NCBI GenBank assembly: GCA_945873195.1
Contig: CAMCDA010000021.1
Span: forward strand, 1-35,122
Length of the DNA stretch: 35,122 nucleotides
Origin: Asaia bogorensis
Lineage (GTDB): Bacteria > Pseudomonadota > Alphaproteobacteria > Acetobacterales > Acetobacteraceae
Direction of reading: 5' to 3'
Part shown: positions 23,463 to 32,034 of the stretch, piece after piece
Layout of the letters: every line of letters starts with the position of its first letter
How positions within the stretch are numbered: position 1 is the stretch's first letter
Notes under the pieces: generated by a model
Databases searched by the model: none
The model's input: the letters and a program-made list of their open reading frames with translations, nothing else
What the model was told of the DNA's origin: nothing
Translations under genes and position numbers: made by a program

Positions 23463-24887
23463 TCAGCCACCCGCCGCGTCGGCCCAGGCGGCTGGCATCG
23501 CGGGCAGCAGGTCCTCCACAACCATGCCCCTGCCCGCATGCACCGCGGCCCGCCCGTGCAGCCAAGCGGCGGCGCAGGCGGCATCCCAGTCGGTCATACC
23601 CTGGGCCAGCAGGCCGGCGATCATCCCGGCCAGCACGTCGCCCGCCCCGGCGGTGGCCAGCCACGGCGGAGCCTGGTCGTTGATCGCGGCCCGTCCGTCC
23701 GGGGCGGCGATGATCGTGTCCGGTCCTTTCAGCAGTACGACCGCGCCGGTCCGTCTGGCAGCCGCGCGCGCGGCCGAAAGGCGGTCGGTGGGGGTACCGA
23801 AGACCCGCGCGAACTCCCCGGCATGCGGCGTCAGGACGGAGGCCCCGCGCAGCCCGTCGGGATTGCCGGCGCAGGCCGAGAACACATCCGCGTCCCCGAC
23901 GATCCGCCGGCCCGAGGCCAGCAGCACCGGCAAGGCGGCGCGCGCGGTGGCCTCTCCCAGGCCCGGGCCGCAGACCCAGACCGTGCGGCGGGGATCGGCC
24001 AGCAGGTGTGCGATGGGGGCTTCCGTCACCAGGGCGCCCGGTGCCCCCATGCGGTAGATGTCGGCGCGCCCCTCGGCCGCGATGGTCACGAGGCCGGCGC
24101 CGATCCGACGGGCGGCCTCGGCGGTGAGGCGCGCGGCCCCGGTCATCTCCGCCCCGCCCAGGATGGTGACATGGCCGCGGGTGTATTTATGGGCCTCGGT
24201 CGGCAGGGCCGGCAGGGTCCAGAGGCCGGGGGCGTTCAGGAACGTGTCGGGCGCGATCGCGGGCAGGACGGCGGCGGGCATGCCGATATCCGCCAGTACG
24301 CAATCCCCGCAGAGGGTGCGGCAGGGCAGTAGCAGATGGCCGGGCTTGAGGCGGAAGAAGGTCACGGTCAGGTCGGCCTGGGGGGCGTATCCACGGACCA
24401 GGCCCGTTGCGCCGTCGAGGCCGCTCGGGACATCGACGGCGACGATGCGGCGCGCGGCGCGCAGGGTCTCCGCCACGATCCCACCGACATCGCGGGCCAG
24501 GCCGGCTCCGAACACCGCATCGATGACGAGTTCGGCGCGGGCGGCTTCCTCCGGCGTGAAGGCGGCCGAGGGTCCGGTCCAGCGTGCGGCCGCCAACGCG
24601 GCGTCGGAGCCGGCCCTGGGTGGCGCGAGGGCGGCCAGGGTTACCGGCCAACCGGCCTGGGCGAGCAGGCGCGCGGCGACATACCCGTCGCCGCCGTTGT
24701 TTCCCGGCCCGGCCAGCACCAGCGTCCGACACGGGCGAAACCGTTGCACCACCGCGCGCGCGACCGCCCGGCCCGCCGCGTCCATCAGGACGGGTCCAGG
24801 GACGCCGAACCCGGGCGCGGCGGCGTCGGCCTGCGCCATCTGGTCGGGGGTGAGGAGTTCGAGGGGGCGGGCGTGCGGGCTGGTCAT
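23463..24887 (-). CDS. nnr: Bifunctional NAD(P)HX epimerase / NAD(P)HX dehydratase
   Basis: Repairs damaged, hydrated NADH and NADPH: the N-terminal half (YjeF_N, residues about 10-215) interconverts the epimers and the C-terminal half dehydrates the S-form using ADP or ATP. The 474-residue product shows VLAGPGNNGGDGYVAARLL, VIDAVFGAGL, VDVPSGLDG and TVTFFRLKPGHLL in the first half. The second half has YTRGHVTILGGAEMTGAARLTAEAA, CGPGLG, LTPHAGEF, VLLKGPDTIIA and LATAGAGDVLAGMIAGLLAQG. The ATG at 24887 fits the family length. It is a housekeeping gene that does not obviously belong to the gene set upstream of it. Confidence 0.94.
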   Translation of the reverse strand: MTSPHARPLELLTPDQMAQADAAAPGFGVPGPVLMDAAGRAVARAVVQRFRPCRTLVLAGPGNNGGDGYVAARLLAQAGWPVTLAALAPPRAGSDAALAAARWTGPSAAFTPEEAARAELVIDAVFGAGLARDVGGIVAETLRAARRIVAVDVPSGLDGATGLVRGYAPQADLTVTFFRLKPGHLLLPCRTLCGDCVLADIGMPAAVLPAIAPDTFLNAPGLWTLPALPTEAHKYTRGHVTILGGAEMTGAARLTAEAARRIGAGLVTIAAEGRADIYRMGAPGALVTEAPIAHLLADPRRTVWVCGPGLGEATARAALPVLLASGRRIVGDADVFSACAGNPDGLRGASVLTPHAGEFARVFGTPTDRLSAARAAARRTGAVVLLKGPDTIIAAPDGRAAINDQAPPWLATAGAGDVLAGMIAGLLAQGMTDWDAACAAAWLHGRAAVHAGRGMVVEDLLPAMPAAWADAAGG

Positions 24888-24900
24888 CGTCCCCGTCCCC

Positions 24901-24979
24901 CGTCATCCCAGGCCTTGTGCCGGGGACCAATCGCGGCACGGTGCTGGGGTTGATCCCCGGCACAAGGCCGGGGATGACG
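24901..24979. repeat. Inverted REP-like pair upstream of nnr
   Basis: The arms 24901-24928 (cgtcatcccaggccttgtgc and on) and 24952-24979 are reverse complements at 26 of 28 positions, with a 23-base spacer. The right arm carries its own perfect hairpin, ccccggc-acaag-gccgggg (24955-24973). This is the CGTCATCCCCGGCCTTGTGCC type of element common in alphaproteobacterial intergenic DNA and related in form to the hairpin at 1399-1416. It lies in the 138-base gap between the GMC oxidoreductase stop and the nnr start. Confidence 0.85.
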
Positions 24980-25025
24980 AGGGGGAGATACGCTCACACC
25001 CTCCCCTCCACTCCCGGTCACCCCC

Positions 25026-26735
25026 TCAAACCCGTCCCTGGATAAGATCCGCCACCCGCTCCCCGATCATGATGGACGGCAGGTTCGTGTTCGTCCGCGT
25101 CACCCGCGGCATGATCGAGGCATCGGCGATGTGCAGGTTCCGCACCCCGATCACCGCGGCACGCGGATCGGTCACCGCCAGCGGGTCGGACGCATCCCCC
25201 ATCCGGCAAGTACAGGACGGGTGCCAGGCGCTGCGGACGGCGGAGCAGACATATTCCTCGGTCGCCTTCGGATCAGCCATCAGCTTGGCCAGTTTCGGGG
25301 CCTCGCTGATGATCTTCTCGATCAGGAATTTCCGCACGGGCGCCGCCGAATCCAGCATCGCCGCCGCGACATTGGTCAGGATCAGGTTCAGCCCGGTCGG
25401 CTTGCTGATCGCCGCCACCCGCTCCGAGAAGCTCGAAGGAAACGGATCGAGCGCATAGGTCTTCACAGGCTCGGTCGTGAACATCCCGGCCATCCGCAGG
25501 AACGCCTTCACCAGGCGCTTGCGGTCACGCTCATCCTCCAGCCAGTTGAAGTCGATCACCGGCTGCACATCCGGATCGGCAGACCCCAGCCGCACCGTCC
25601 CGCGCGAGTATGGCAGCGAGATATAGGTCGACAGCGTACCGATCCGTTCGCCCACCGCGTGCCACATCGACTGGCAGACGGCCATCATGATCATGTCCGC
25701 CGGCTCACAGCCTTCCACCTCGGACGAGTAGCGCAGATACGAATAGTTCCGGCGGATCACATGCTTTTCCCGCGCGATCGGCGGCAGGTAGGCGGACACC
25801 GAGATCAACGGATGGTCCTGCAGGTTGGCGCCGACGCCGCGCCGGTCGGCCACGACCTCGATCCCGAACTGGCGCAGATGATCGGCCGGCCCGACGCCCG
25901 ACAGCATCAGCAGCTTGGGCGAATGGAAGGCGCCGGCGCTGATGATGGTCGTGTCGCCCTCGATCCGGATTGTCCGGCCGGCGCGCACGACCTCCACCCC
26001 GATGGCGCGATTGCCCTCGAACAGGATGCGGCGGACCTTGGTTTCCGGCATCAGGCGGAGGTTGGGGCGACGGCGCACCTCATCGGACAGATGCGAGTTC
26101 GACGTTGACCGGCGTTCCTTGCCGTCGTTCGAGGTCGGCAGCGGGGAATATCCCTCCTGGAATTCCCCGTTCATGTCCGGCACCAGTTCGTGGCCCTGCG
26201 AGTCCCAGGACCTGGCGACGGCGTTGGTGAAGTCATCCCACTGGTTGCGGGGGATGCGGCGGATCGTGATCGGGCCGGTGGACCCGTGATACTGGTCGGT
26301 GTAGTCGGTGTCGGTTTCCAGTTTGCGGAAATAGGGCAGCACGCCGTTCCAGTCCCAGCCCTTGGCGCCCGCCTCGGCCCAGCCGTCGAAATCACCCGGC
26401 GATCCGCGCAGCGCCACCTGGCCATTGACGGTCGAGCCGCCGCCCATCACTCGGCCCTGGTAGAAGAAATACGGCTTCCGCCCGGCCGGCGGGATATGCG
26501 CGTGGCTACCGCGGGAGACCTGCAGCGCCGGCCAGAAATAGGTCGAATTCGTCATCGCGCGGTGCGCGTACGTGTCGGTCAGATCATCGGGGATATTGGC
26601 GGTGCCGTAGTCGGGACCAGCCTCGATCAGCAGGACCTTGTTCGCGGGGTTCTCAGACAGACGAGCCGCCAGAGCACAACCACCCGAGCCGCCGCCGGCG
26701 ACGATATGGGTTGGGCGGTCGGTTGTTTCGGACAT
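25026..26735 (-). CDS. GMC-family FAD-dependent oxidoreductase (choline-dehydrogenase-like)
   Basis: A 569-residue flavoprotein that oxidises an alcohol; the exact substrate is not evident. The FAD motif is IVAGGGSGGCALAARLSE (residues 11-28). GMC signature 1 reads GRVMGGGSTVNGQVALRGSPGDFDGW and signature 2 ISAGAFHSPKLLMLSGVGP. The C-terminal active site has the His in WHPSCTCRMG and Asn in TRTNTNLPSIMIGERVADLI. The ATG at 26735 is chosen because the FAD motif follows 11 residues later; a 44-residue upstream extension in frame lacks similarity. It is the third gene of a minus-strand run with crotonase and lyase, separated from the crotonase by a hairpin. Confidence 0.88.
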   Translation of the reverse strand: MSETTDRPTHIVAGGGSGGCALAARLSENPANKVLLIEAGPDYGTANIPDDLTDTYAHRAMTNSTYFWPALQVSRGSHAHIPPAGRKPYFFYQGRVMGGGSTVNGQVALRGSPGDFDGWAEAGAKGWDWNGVLPYFRKLETDTDYTDQYHGSTGPITIRRIPRNQWDDFTNAVARSWDSQGHELVPDMNGEFQEGYSPLPTSNDGKERRSTSNSHLSDEVRRRPNLRLMPETKVRRILFEGNRAIGVEVVRAGRTIRIEGDTTIISAGAFHSPKLLMLSGVGPADHLRQFGIEVVADRRGVGANLQDHPLISVSAYLPPIAREKHVIRRNYSYLRYSSEVEGCEPADMIMMAVCQSMWHAVGERIGTLSTYISLPYSRGTVRLGSADPDVQPVIDFNWLEDERDRKRLVKAFLRMAGMFTTEPVKTYALDPFPSSFSERVAAISKPTGLNLILTNVAAAMLDSAAPVRKFLIEKIISEAPKLAKLMADPKATEEYVCSAVRSAWHPSCTCRMGDASDPLAVTDPRAAVIGVRNLHIADASIMPRVTRTNTNLPSIMIGERVADLIQGRV

Positions 26736-26802
26736 GGCGGTTTCCCCCTGGCGTTGCTGCCGGGGATGGTGGCCCGGTTCAAGGGGGATGGAAAGGGTCG
26801 AC

Positions 26803-26825
26803 CCAGGGGGCGCGAGGCCCCCTGG
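26803..26825 (-). terminator. Hairpin after the crotonase gene
   Basis: ccaggggg (26803-26810) and ccccctgg (26818-26825) form a perfect 8-base stem with a 7-base loop, eight bases after the crotonase stop on the minus strand. No T-run follows. It may trim or attenuate transcription between the crotonase and GMC oxidoreductase genes. Confidence 0.4.
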
Positions 26826-26832
26826 TGGGTTG

Positions 26833-27606
26833 TCAGCGTCCCGGCCAGATCGGCTTGCGCTTCTCATTGAACGCCCGCAGCCCTTCCTCGGCGTCCTCGG
26901 TCAGGGCCAGCGTGCCGATGTGTCCTTCCATGAACACCGCGGCCTGGTCGAAGTTCAGTTGCTCCGTCACCCGCATCGCATACTTGCCCTTGCGGATCGC
27001 GGTCGGGCTTTTGTCCATCAGCCGCGACAGCAGCCATTCGACCTTGGCATCGAGTTCGGCGGCCGGCACGACATAGTTCAGCAGCCCCAGTTCCAGGGCC
27101 TCCCGCGCGTCGATCGGCTCTCCGGTCAGCGCCATTTCATAGCATTTGCGCGACGGGATCAGCCGTTGCAGCACCGCCATGATCTGCATCGGGAAGACGC
27201 CGACCTTCACCTCCGGCATGCCGAAGATCGCGTGATCGGCGGCGATTGCCATGTCGCACATGCCGAGCAGCCCCATGCCGCCCGCCATCGCATGCCCGTT
27301 GACGCGCGCGATCAGCGGCACGGTCAGGTCGCGCGCCTGCTTCATCACTTTCACAAACGGCAGTCCGACGCGGGAGTAGTCATATTTGAACGACCCCGCG
27401 CTGGCTGACAGGTCGGCCCCGGCGCAGAACGCCTTGGAGCCAGCCCCGGTCAGCACCACCGCCCGCACCGAGGGATCGTTGCTCGCCTGGGTTAACCCGG
27501 CCGAGATGCCCGACGTCACCGCGTCGTTCATAGCGTTGCGGCGTTCTTCCCGGTTGATGATGATCCACAGCGCCGGTCCGCGCTGTTCGAGCAGGACCTC
27601 GCTCAT
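26833..27606 (-). CDS. Enoyl-CoA hydratase/isomerase-family protein (crotonase)
   Basis: A 257-residue crotonase-fold enzyme acting on acyl-CoA. The oxyanion-hole segments are KAFCAGADL and GHAMAGGMGLLGMCD. Of the two catalytic Glu of mitochondrial enoyl-CoA hydratase, the one in FGMPEVKVG is kept and the other is Gly (GGMGLL). A Gly here is also found, as I recall, in methylglutaconyl-CoA hydratase (LiuC) and related isoprenoid enzymes. The start overlaps the stop of the HMG-CoA-lyase-family gene (ATGA), so the products likely act in one pathway. ATG 27606 follows the family start. Confidence 0.88.
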   Translation of the reverse strand: MSEVLLEQRGPALWIIINREERRNAMNDAVTSGISAGLTQASNDPSVRAVVLTGAGSKAFCAGADLSASAGSFKYDYSRVGLPFVKVMKQARDLTVPLIARVNGHAMAGGMGLLGMCDMAIAADHAIFGMPEVKVGVFPMQIMAVLQRLIPSRKCYEMALTGEPIDAREALELGLLNYVVPAAELDAKVEWLLSRLMDKSPTAIRKGKYAMRVTEQLNFDQAAVFMEGHIGTLALTEDAEEGLRAFNEKRKPIWPGR

Positions 27607-28559
27607 GCGTGGCCTCCCTTGCGGAACTTCGACAGGCTGCCGCCATGCATGATCTTGCCCGGCAGTTGGTGGCCAACGATGTCCTCGGCCATGCGGGCGC
27701 ATTCGATCAGGGCGTCGAGGTTGATGCCCGTCTCGATCCCCATCTCCTCACACATGAAGACCAGGTCTTCGGTGCAGATGTTCCCCGCCGCGCCCTTGTG
27801 GCCGGCAAACGGGCAACCGCCGAGGCCAGCGCAGGAGCTGTCGAAGCTCTCGATCCCCATCTGCAAACCCATCAGCGCGTTCGCCATGCCGGTGCCGCGC
27901 GTGTCGTGCAGATGCAGGCCGAGGCGCAGATCGGGCCATTTTTCCCGCACCATGCCCACGACGCGCTGCACCTGCGCGGGGCTCGCCCAGCCCACAGTGT
28001 CGGCGAGGCGCACGCGGTCGAGCTTCACGCCGAACTCATCGGCGATCGTCAGAAGATCACCCACGCAGTCACGCACGGTTTCCGGCGCGATGCTGCCCTC
28101 GAAGTTGCAGCCGAACGCGGTCATCACGATCGCGGATTCAACCGGGATGCCACGCTCCCGGAAGAACGCCATCTGGCGCCGCTGCTCGTGCAGGGTCTGG
28201 GCGTTGTCCTTGTTGGTGTTGTGCATCGAGAACGTGTTCGACGCGCTCATTTGAATGCCGCCGGTGATGTGCAGCGGCGATTCCACCGCGCGCTCGTAGC
28301 CGCGCAGGTTGAGCGCGATGGCGGTGTAGTGCACGTCGGGGCGCCGGCGGATCCCCTGCGCGACTTCCATCGCGTCCGCCATGCCCGGCACGCGGCGCAC
28401 GTCGACGAAGGACACGCATTGCACCTCGTGCAGGCCGGTATCGGCCAGAGCCTCGCAGAAACGGACCTTGTCCGCGGTGCTGATCGGACCAGCCTCGATC
28501 TGGAAGCCCTCGCGCGGGCCTTCCTCGTGAATGTCCACCCGTTTCGGCAGATCGCTCAT
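27603..28559 (-). CDS. HMG-CoA-lyase-family protein
   Basis: A TIM-barrel enzyme of the DRE-TIM metallolyase superfamily, 318 residues. HMG-CoA lyase splits HMG-CoA to acetoacetate and acetyl-CoA, ending leucine breakdown. The C-terminal signature GLGGCPFAGHKGAAGN keeps the catalytic Cys and Asn, and HLHDT keeps both metal His. But the N-terminal motif is EGPREGFQ in place of GPRDGLQ, so the metal-binding Asp is Glu, and the Glu of IETTSFV is Gln (VQCVSFV). The related acyl-CoA lyase or a citramalyl-type lyase role is therefore possible. ATG 28559 is chosen from homology. It is coupled to the crotonase gene. Confidence 0.85.
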   Translation of the reverse strand: MSDLPKRVDIHEEGPREGFQIEAGPISTADKVRFCEALADTGLHEVQCVSFVDVRRVPGMADAMEVAQGIRRRPDVHYTAIALNLRGYERAVESPLHITGGIQMSASNTFSMHNTNKDNAQTLHEQRRQMAFFRERGIPVESAIVMTAFGCNFEGSIAPETVRDCVGDLLTIADEFGVKLDRVRLADTVGWASPAQVQRVVGMVREKWPDLRLGLHLHDTRGTGMANALMGLQMGIESFDSSCAGLGGCPFAGHKGAAGNICTEDLVFMCEEMGIETGINLDALIECARMAEDIVGHQLPGKIMHGGSLSKFRKGGHA

Positions 28560-28721
28560 GGTTCCCTCCAATGCCTCGCGCCGAGCATGGGCGCCCGAGG
28601 AGTGTCTATCGCGGCGGGTCGGCGGAGGCGAGTCTGACGCCGGATGGGCCGGATATGTTTGACATACCAACCTTTGACGTCGAACGGGCGGCGCCGATCA
28701 GGCACCGCCCGCCGATGGTCC

Positions 28722-29813
28722 CTACACCACCCCGAAGTTGATCAGGTTCCGCACCGGCGCCCCTGATTTCAGCATATCGAAGCCTTCATTGATCTCATCG
28801 AGTTTGATATGGCCCGAGATCAGCGTGTCCAGCTTCAACCGCCCCTGCCGCCACAGTTCCAGCAGCCGCGGCATGTCGACACGGAAACGATTGCCGCCCA
28901 TTGACGTGCCCTGGATCTTCCGGTCGCGCAGGAAGTCCGCGCCATGCAGTTCGATCTTCGTGCCGAAGGGGATCATGCCGATGATTGTCGCCACGCCACC
29001 CGGGGCCAGCATCGCGAAGCATTGTTCGGCGGTCTTCTTCAAGCCGATCGCCTCGAACGAGTAAGGCACGCCGCGTCCGCCGGTCAGGTCCTTAACAGCT
29101 TCGACCGGATCGACGTTGGAAGCGTTGATGATGTCGGTCGCCCCCATTTCGCGGGCCTTTTCCAGCTTCGACGGATTGGTATCAATCGCAATGATCCGCG
29201 AGGCGCCGGCAAGCGCGGCACCGTTCACCGCCGACAGCCCGATTCCGCCGCAACCGACGACCGCGACCGTCGAACCGGGCTCCACCTTCGCCGCATTGAA
29301 CACGGCGCCGACGCCGGTCATGACGCCGCAGCCCACCAGGGCGGCGCGGTCCAGCGGGATGGATTTGTCGATCTTCACGATCGCGTGTTCATGGACCAGC
29401 ATGTTCTCGGCGAAGACCGAGAGGTTGAAGGCCTGGTGCAGCGTCTGCCCCTTCCACTTCAACCGGCGAGCGACGCCGGGCATCAGCTTGACCTCGGTGT
29501 TGTCGCACAGATTGGTGTGGCCGGTGGTGCAGTAATGGCATTCACCGCAGAAGACCGACAGGCAGGTGATGACGTGGTCACCCGGCTTCACATAGGTCAC
29601 GTCCTCGCCCACCGCCTCCACCACGGCCGCGCCTTCATGGCCCAGGATCGCGGGCACCGGATAGGGATAGAGGCCTTCCATGAAATGAAGGTCCGAATGG
29701 CACAGCCCAGCAAAGGCCGTGCGCAGCAGCACTTCGCGCCGCTTCGGCTTTTCGATCTCGACCGTTTCGATCGTTAGGGGCTGGTGCGGGGCGTGGAAAA
29801 TGGCGGCCTTCAT
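28722..29813 (-). CDS. Zinc-dependent alcohol dehydrogenase
   Basis: A 363-residue medium-chain dehydrogenase. The catalytic zinc site comprises Cys in GLCHSDLHF, His in GHEGAAVVE and Cys in GCGVMTGVGAVFN. The structural zinc site is CGECHYCTTGHTNLC with four Cys. The NAD fold is VAVVGCGGIGLSAVNGA, with Asp in IIAIDTNPSKLEKA, so NAD rather than NADP is likely. The closest in style are class III/aryl or acetoin-type alcohol dehydrogenases with RKLKWKGQTLHQAF; the substrate is not certain. It lies upstream of the lyase gene on the same strand at 163 bases, so a shared transcript is possible. Confidence 0.88.
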   Translation of the reverse strand: MKAAIFHAPHQPLTIETVEIEKPKRREVLLRTAFAGLCHSDLHFMEGLYPYPVPAILGHEGAAVVEAVGEDVTYVKPGDHVITCLSVFCGECHYCTTGHTNLCDNTEVKLMPGVARRLKWKGQTLHQAFNLSVFAENMLVHEHAIVKIDKSIPLDRAALVGCGVMTGVGAVFNAAKVEPGSTVAVVGCGGIGLSAVNGAALAGASRIIAIDTNPSKLEKAREMGATDIINASNVDPVEAVKDLTGGRGVPYSFEAIGLKKTAEQCFAMLAPGGVATIIGMIPFGTKIELHGADFLRDRKIQGTSMGGNRFRVDMPRLLELWRQGRLKLDTLISGHIKLDEINEGFDMLKSGAPVRNLINFGVV

Positions 29814-29897
29814 TGTTTCCTCCTGGGCAGATGCCCGGAGTTTACCGCCCGCCCGACGGCCGGGGCAATCACCCTTGCCCCAGCCTTTCCGGAAGGT

Positions 29898-30878
29898 TCA
29901 GCCGATGCCTTCGAACAGCACCGACGTGATGTAGCGTTCGGCGAAGGACGGGATGATCGCCACGATCCGCTTGCCCGCCATTTCCGGACGGGCACCGACG
30001 ACCAGGGCGGCGTGCAGGGCGGCACCGGAGGAAATGCCGGCCGGAATGCCTTCGGTCGTCGCCAGACGGCGGGAGGCGGCGATGGCATCGGGCGGGGCGA
30101 CCTGCACGATCTCATCGATCGCGGAGGTATCCAACACGGGCGGAATGAAACCAGCGCCGATGCCCTGGATCGGATGCGGCGCGGGGCTGCCACCGGACAG
30201 GACGGGGCTCAGCGTCGGCTCCACCGCGATCATCTTCAGGCCAGGACGACGGGGCTTCAGCGCCTGGGCGAGGCCGGTCAGCGTGCCGCCGGTGCCGACG
30301 CCCGAGATGATGGCGTCCACCTCTCCGGCCGTGTCGTACCAAATTTCCTCGGCCGTCGTCTTGCGGTGGATTTCGGGGTTGGCCGGGTTCTCGAACTGGC
30401 CGGCGATGACCGAACCCGGGATTTCGGCGGCGAGTTCCTTGGCGCGCGCGATGGCCCCGTTCATGCCCTTTTCGCGCGGGGTCAGGTCCAGCTTGGCGCC
30501 GAGGAAGGCGAGCATCTTCCGCCGCTCGATCGACATCGATTCCGGCATGGTCAGAATCAGCGTGTAGCCCCGCGCGGCGCACATGAACGCCAGGCCGATG
30601 CCCGTGTTGCCCGATGTCGGTTCGATGATCGTGGCACCCGGGGCGAGCTTGCCCTGCGCTTCCAGGTCGAGGATCATGTTGACACCGATACGGTCCTTGA
30701 CGGACGAAATCGGATTGAAGAACTCCAGCTTCAGGCAGATATCGGCCTTGATGCCGTCCTGCGCCGTGATGCGCGGAATGCGCACGAGCGGCGTGTTGCC
30801 GATGGTCTCGGCGATGCTGTCGTAGATCCGCCCGCGCAGGGGGCGATCGAATACGAGCGGTTTCAGGGCATTGGGCAT
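29898..30878 (-). CDS. cysK: Cysteine synthase A (O-acetylserine sulfhydrylase)
   Basis: The PLP enzyme that makes cysteine from O-acetylserine and sulfide. The 326-residue product has the PLP-Lys K61 in LEFFNPISSVKDRIG, the substrate loop TSGNTGIGLAF, the phosphate-binding loop SGVGTGGTLTG and a C-terminal SSGAALHAALVVG. The opening SIAETIGNTPLVRI is the family hallmark. It starts at ATG 30878; an in-frame extension upstream lacks similarity. The ADH gene is 84 bases downstream, without a visible terminator. Confidence 0.94.
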   Translation of the reverse strand: MPNALKPLVFDRPLRGRIYDSIAETIGNTPLVRIPRITAQDGIKADICLKLEFFNPISSVKDRIGVNMILDLEAQGKLAPGATIIEPTSGNTGIGLAFMCAARGYTLILTMPESMSIERRKMLAFLGAKLDLTPREKGMNGAIARAKELAAEIPGSVIAGQFENPANPEIHRKTTAEEIWYDTAGEVDAIISGVGTGGTLTGLAQALKPRRPGLKMIAVEPTLSPVLSGGSPAPHPIQGIGAGFIPPVLDTSAIDEIVQVAPPDAIAASRRLATTEGIPAGISSGAALHAALVVGARPEMAGKRIVAIIPSFAERYITSVLFEGIG

Positions 30879-31362
30879 GGCCGGTCTCCTACTTTCAAAC
30901 GACGTTCGGCGCAGAGAGACGGATTTTCTGCGCGGAGGCAAGGTGGGGGGTGTCGGCTGCCGATTTCGTCCCCGGAATGGCGCACACACATAAAATTATC
31001 GTTCCCGGCCGACCCACGGGAGGTGAACTGCCCATGGGCCCCGATCATCAGCGTCAACGGGCCGCGGGCCTGAATACCGGCGCGTGGCAATTATCACAGT
31101 GCCCGCAGCACGCGACGATTACGAACAAGACATGGTTCGACATCATCCATTCGGACCGGTCACGCCGACGGGAGATCAACCATGCTGAACAGTCGAACCT
31201 TCAACCCAGCCAAATCACCGACAAACCCTGCCTGACTCCGCGACCGCACTGAACAACGCCGAGCGATCGTCGACCATGCGGGGATTCCACGCCACGGTGA
31301 TCGGGACAGCCGCATCAAACAATCCGTCTAAACAACGAAAAATCATACGGAGAGAACACACC
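30879..31362. other. Divergent intergenic region between cysK and the PEP-CTERM gene
   Basis: These 484 bases are lower in GC than the flanks. On the minus strand GATAAT (31000-30995) is a possible -10 for cysK but without a matching -35. On the plus side a short ORF with a ribosome binding site (31182-31235) precedes the PEP-CTERM gene. I see no repeat, RNA gene or longer coding frame that I can support. Confidence 0.45.
31182..31235 (+). CDS. Possible 17-residue upstream ORF
   Basis: ATG at 31182 follows GGAGA (31171-31175, six bases upstream), giving MLNSRTFNPAKSPTNPA and a TGA. It ends 127 bases before the PEP-CTERM start. It could be a leader peptide or chance; the only support is the well-placed ribosome binding site. 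Confidence 0.2.
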   Translation: MLNSRTFNPAKSPTNPA

Positions 31363-32034
31363 ATGCCTCGCTCAACAATCGCCTTGACCGCGGGCCTCAT
31401 ACTCGGTCTGACCAGTGGTATCGCGAACGCGGTGCCTGTGGCGCTTACGAACGCCGGCTTCGAGGATCCGGTAACGTCAGGCATCGTCATCCAGAACACA
31501 ATCCTCACGCCCGTCACGGCAAATGGCTGGGAGTGGATTGGAAGCACGGGAATCCTCAACGGTACCGATTTCAATATATTCGACTCGTTTCGAGTGGGGG
31601 CGATCCCCAACCTCGTCGGTGAGAATCATGCGTACCTGCAAAACGGAGGCTCCCTGATCCGCCAAAACTTCACGCTCACCTCGGCGGGAACGGTCACCAT
31701 TTCCTGGAGAGACGCCGGCCGCTCCGCATTCGGGGGCTTTGACGGGGAAACAGACTACACCGTCACAGCGGGCAGCCTGTCCACGACGGGATCGACCACG
31801 AGCTCCTCGGACTTCACCACAAGGTTCTTATCGGGCTTTCTCGCCGCCGGAGCCTACACGCTGAGCTTCAACAACACATCAGGAGACGGCGACCACTCGA
31901 TGTATCTCGACAACGTCAACATCGACGTGCCCGAACCCCGCGCGCTCGGCATGCTCGGCCTGGGCCTGATCGGGCTGGCGGGATTCCGGTTCATGGGCCG
32001 GAACAAACCCCAGCAGACCGCCGCCGCGGCCTGA
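31363..32034 (+). CDS. PEP-CTERM sorting-domain protein
   Basis: A 223-residue exported protein. The signal peptide is residues 1-23 (MPRSTIALTAGLILGLTSGIANA). The mature part, rich in Thr, Ser, Gly and Asn, looks like a beta-sandwich (LTNAGFEDPV..., TSAGTVTISWRDAGRSAFGGFDGETDYTVTAGSL, YTLSFNNTSGDGDHSMYLDNVNI). It ends in the PEP-CTERM tripartite signal: VPEPRALG, a membrane helix (MLGLGLIGLAGFRFM) and a basic tail GRNK. Such proteins are cut and transferred to the surface or biofilm matrix by an exosortase (EpsH), which is not in this window. GGAGAG (31350-31355) precedes the ATG. Base composition is lower in GC than its neighbours. Confidence 0.9.
   Translation: MPRSTIALTAGLILGLTSGIANAVPVALTNAGFEDPVTSGIVIQNTILTPVTANGWEWIGSTGILNGTDFNIFDSFRVGAIPNLVGENHAYLQNGGSLIRQNFTLTSAGTVTISWRDAGRSAFGGFDGETDYTVTAGSLSTTGSTTSSSDFTTRFLSGFLAAGAYTLSFNNTSGDGDHSMYLDNVNIDVPEPRALGMLGLGLIGLAGFRFMGRNKPQQTAAAA

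Noticed and set aside
24058-25458. 466-residue plus-strand frame across nnr and the GMC gene
   Set aside because: Crosses a repeat region and two well-supported minus genes; Arg/Pro/Ser-rich.
27609-28637. 342-residue plus-strand frame opposite the lyase gene
   Set aside because: His/Ala/Arg-rich, antisense to a clear HMGL-family gene.
29784-31073. 429-residue plus-strand frame opposite cysK
   Set aside because: Shadow of cysK, no recognisable signature.
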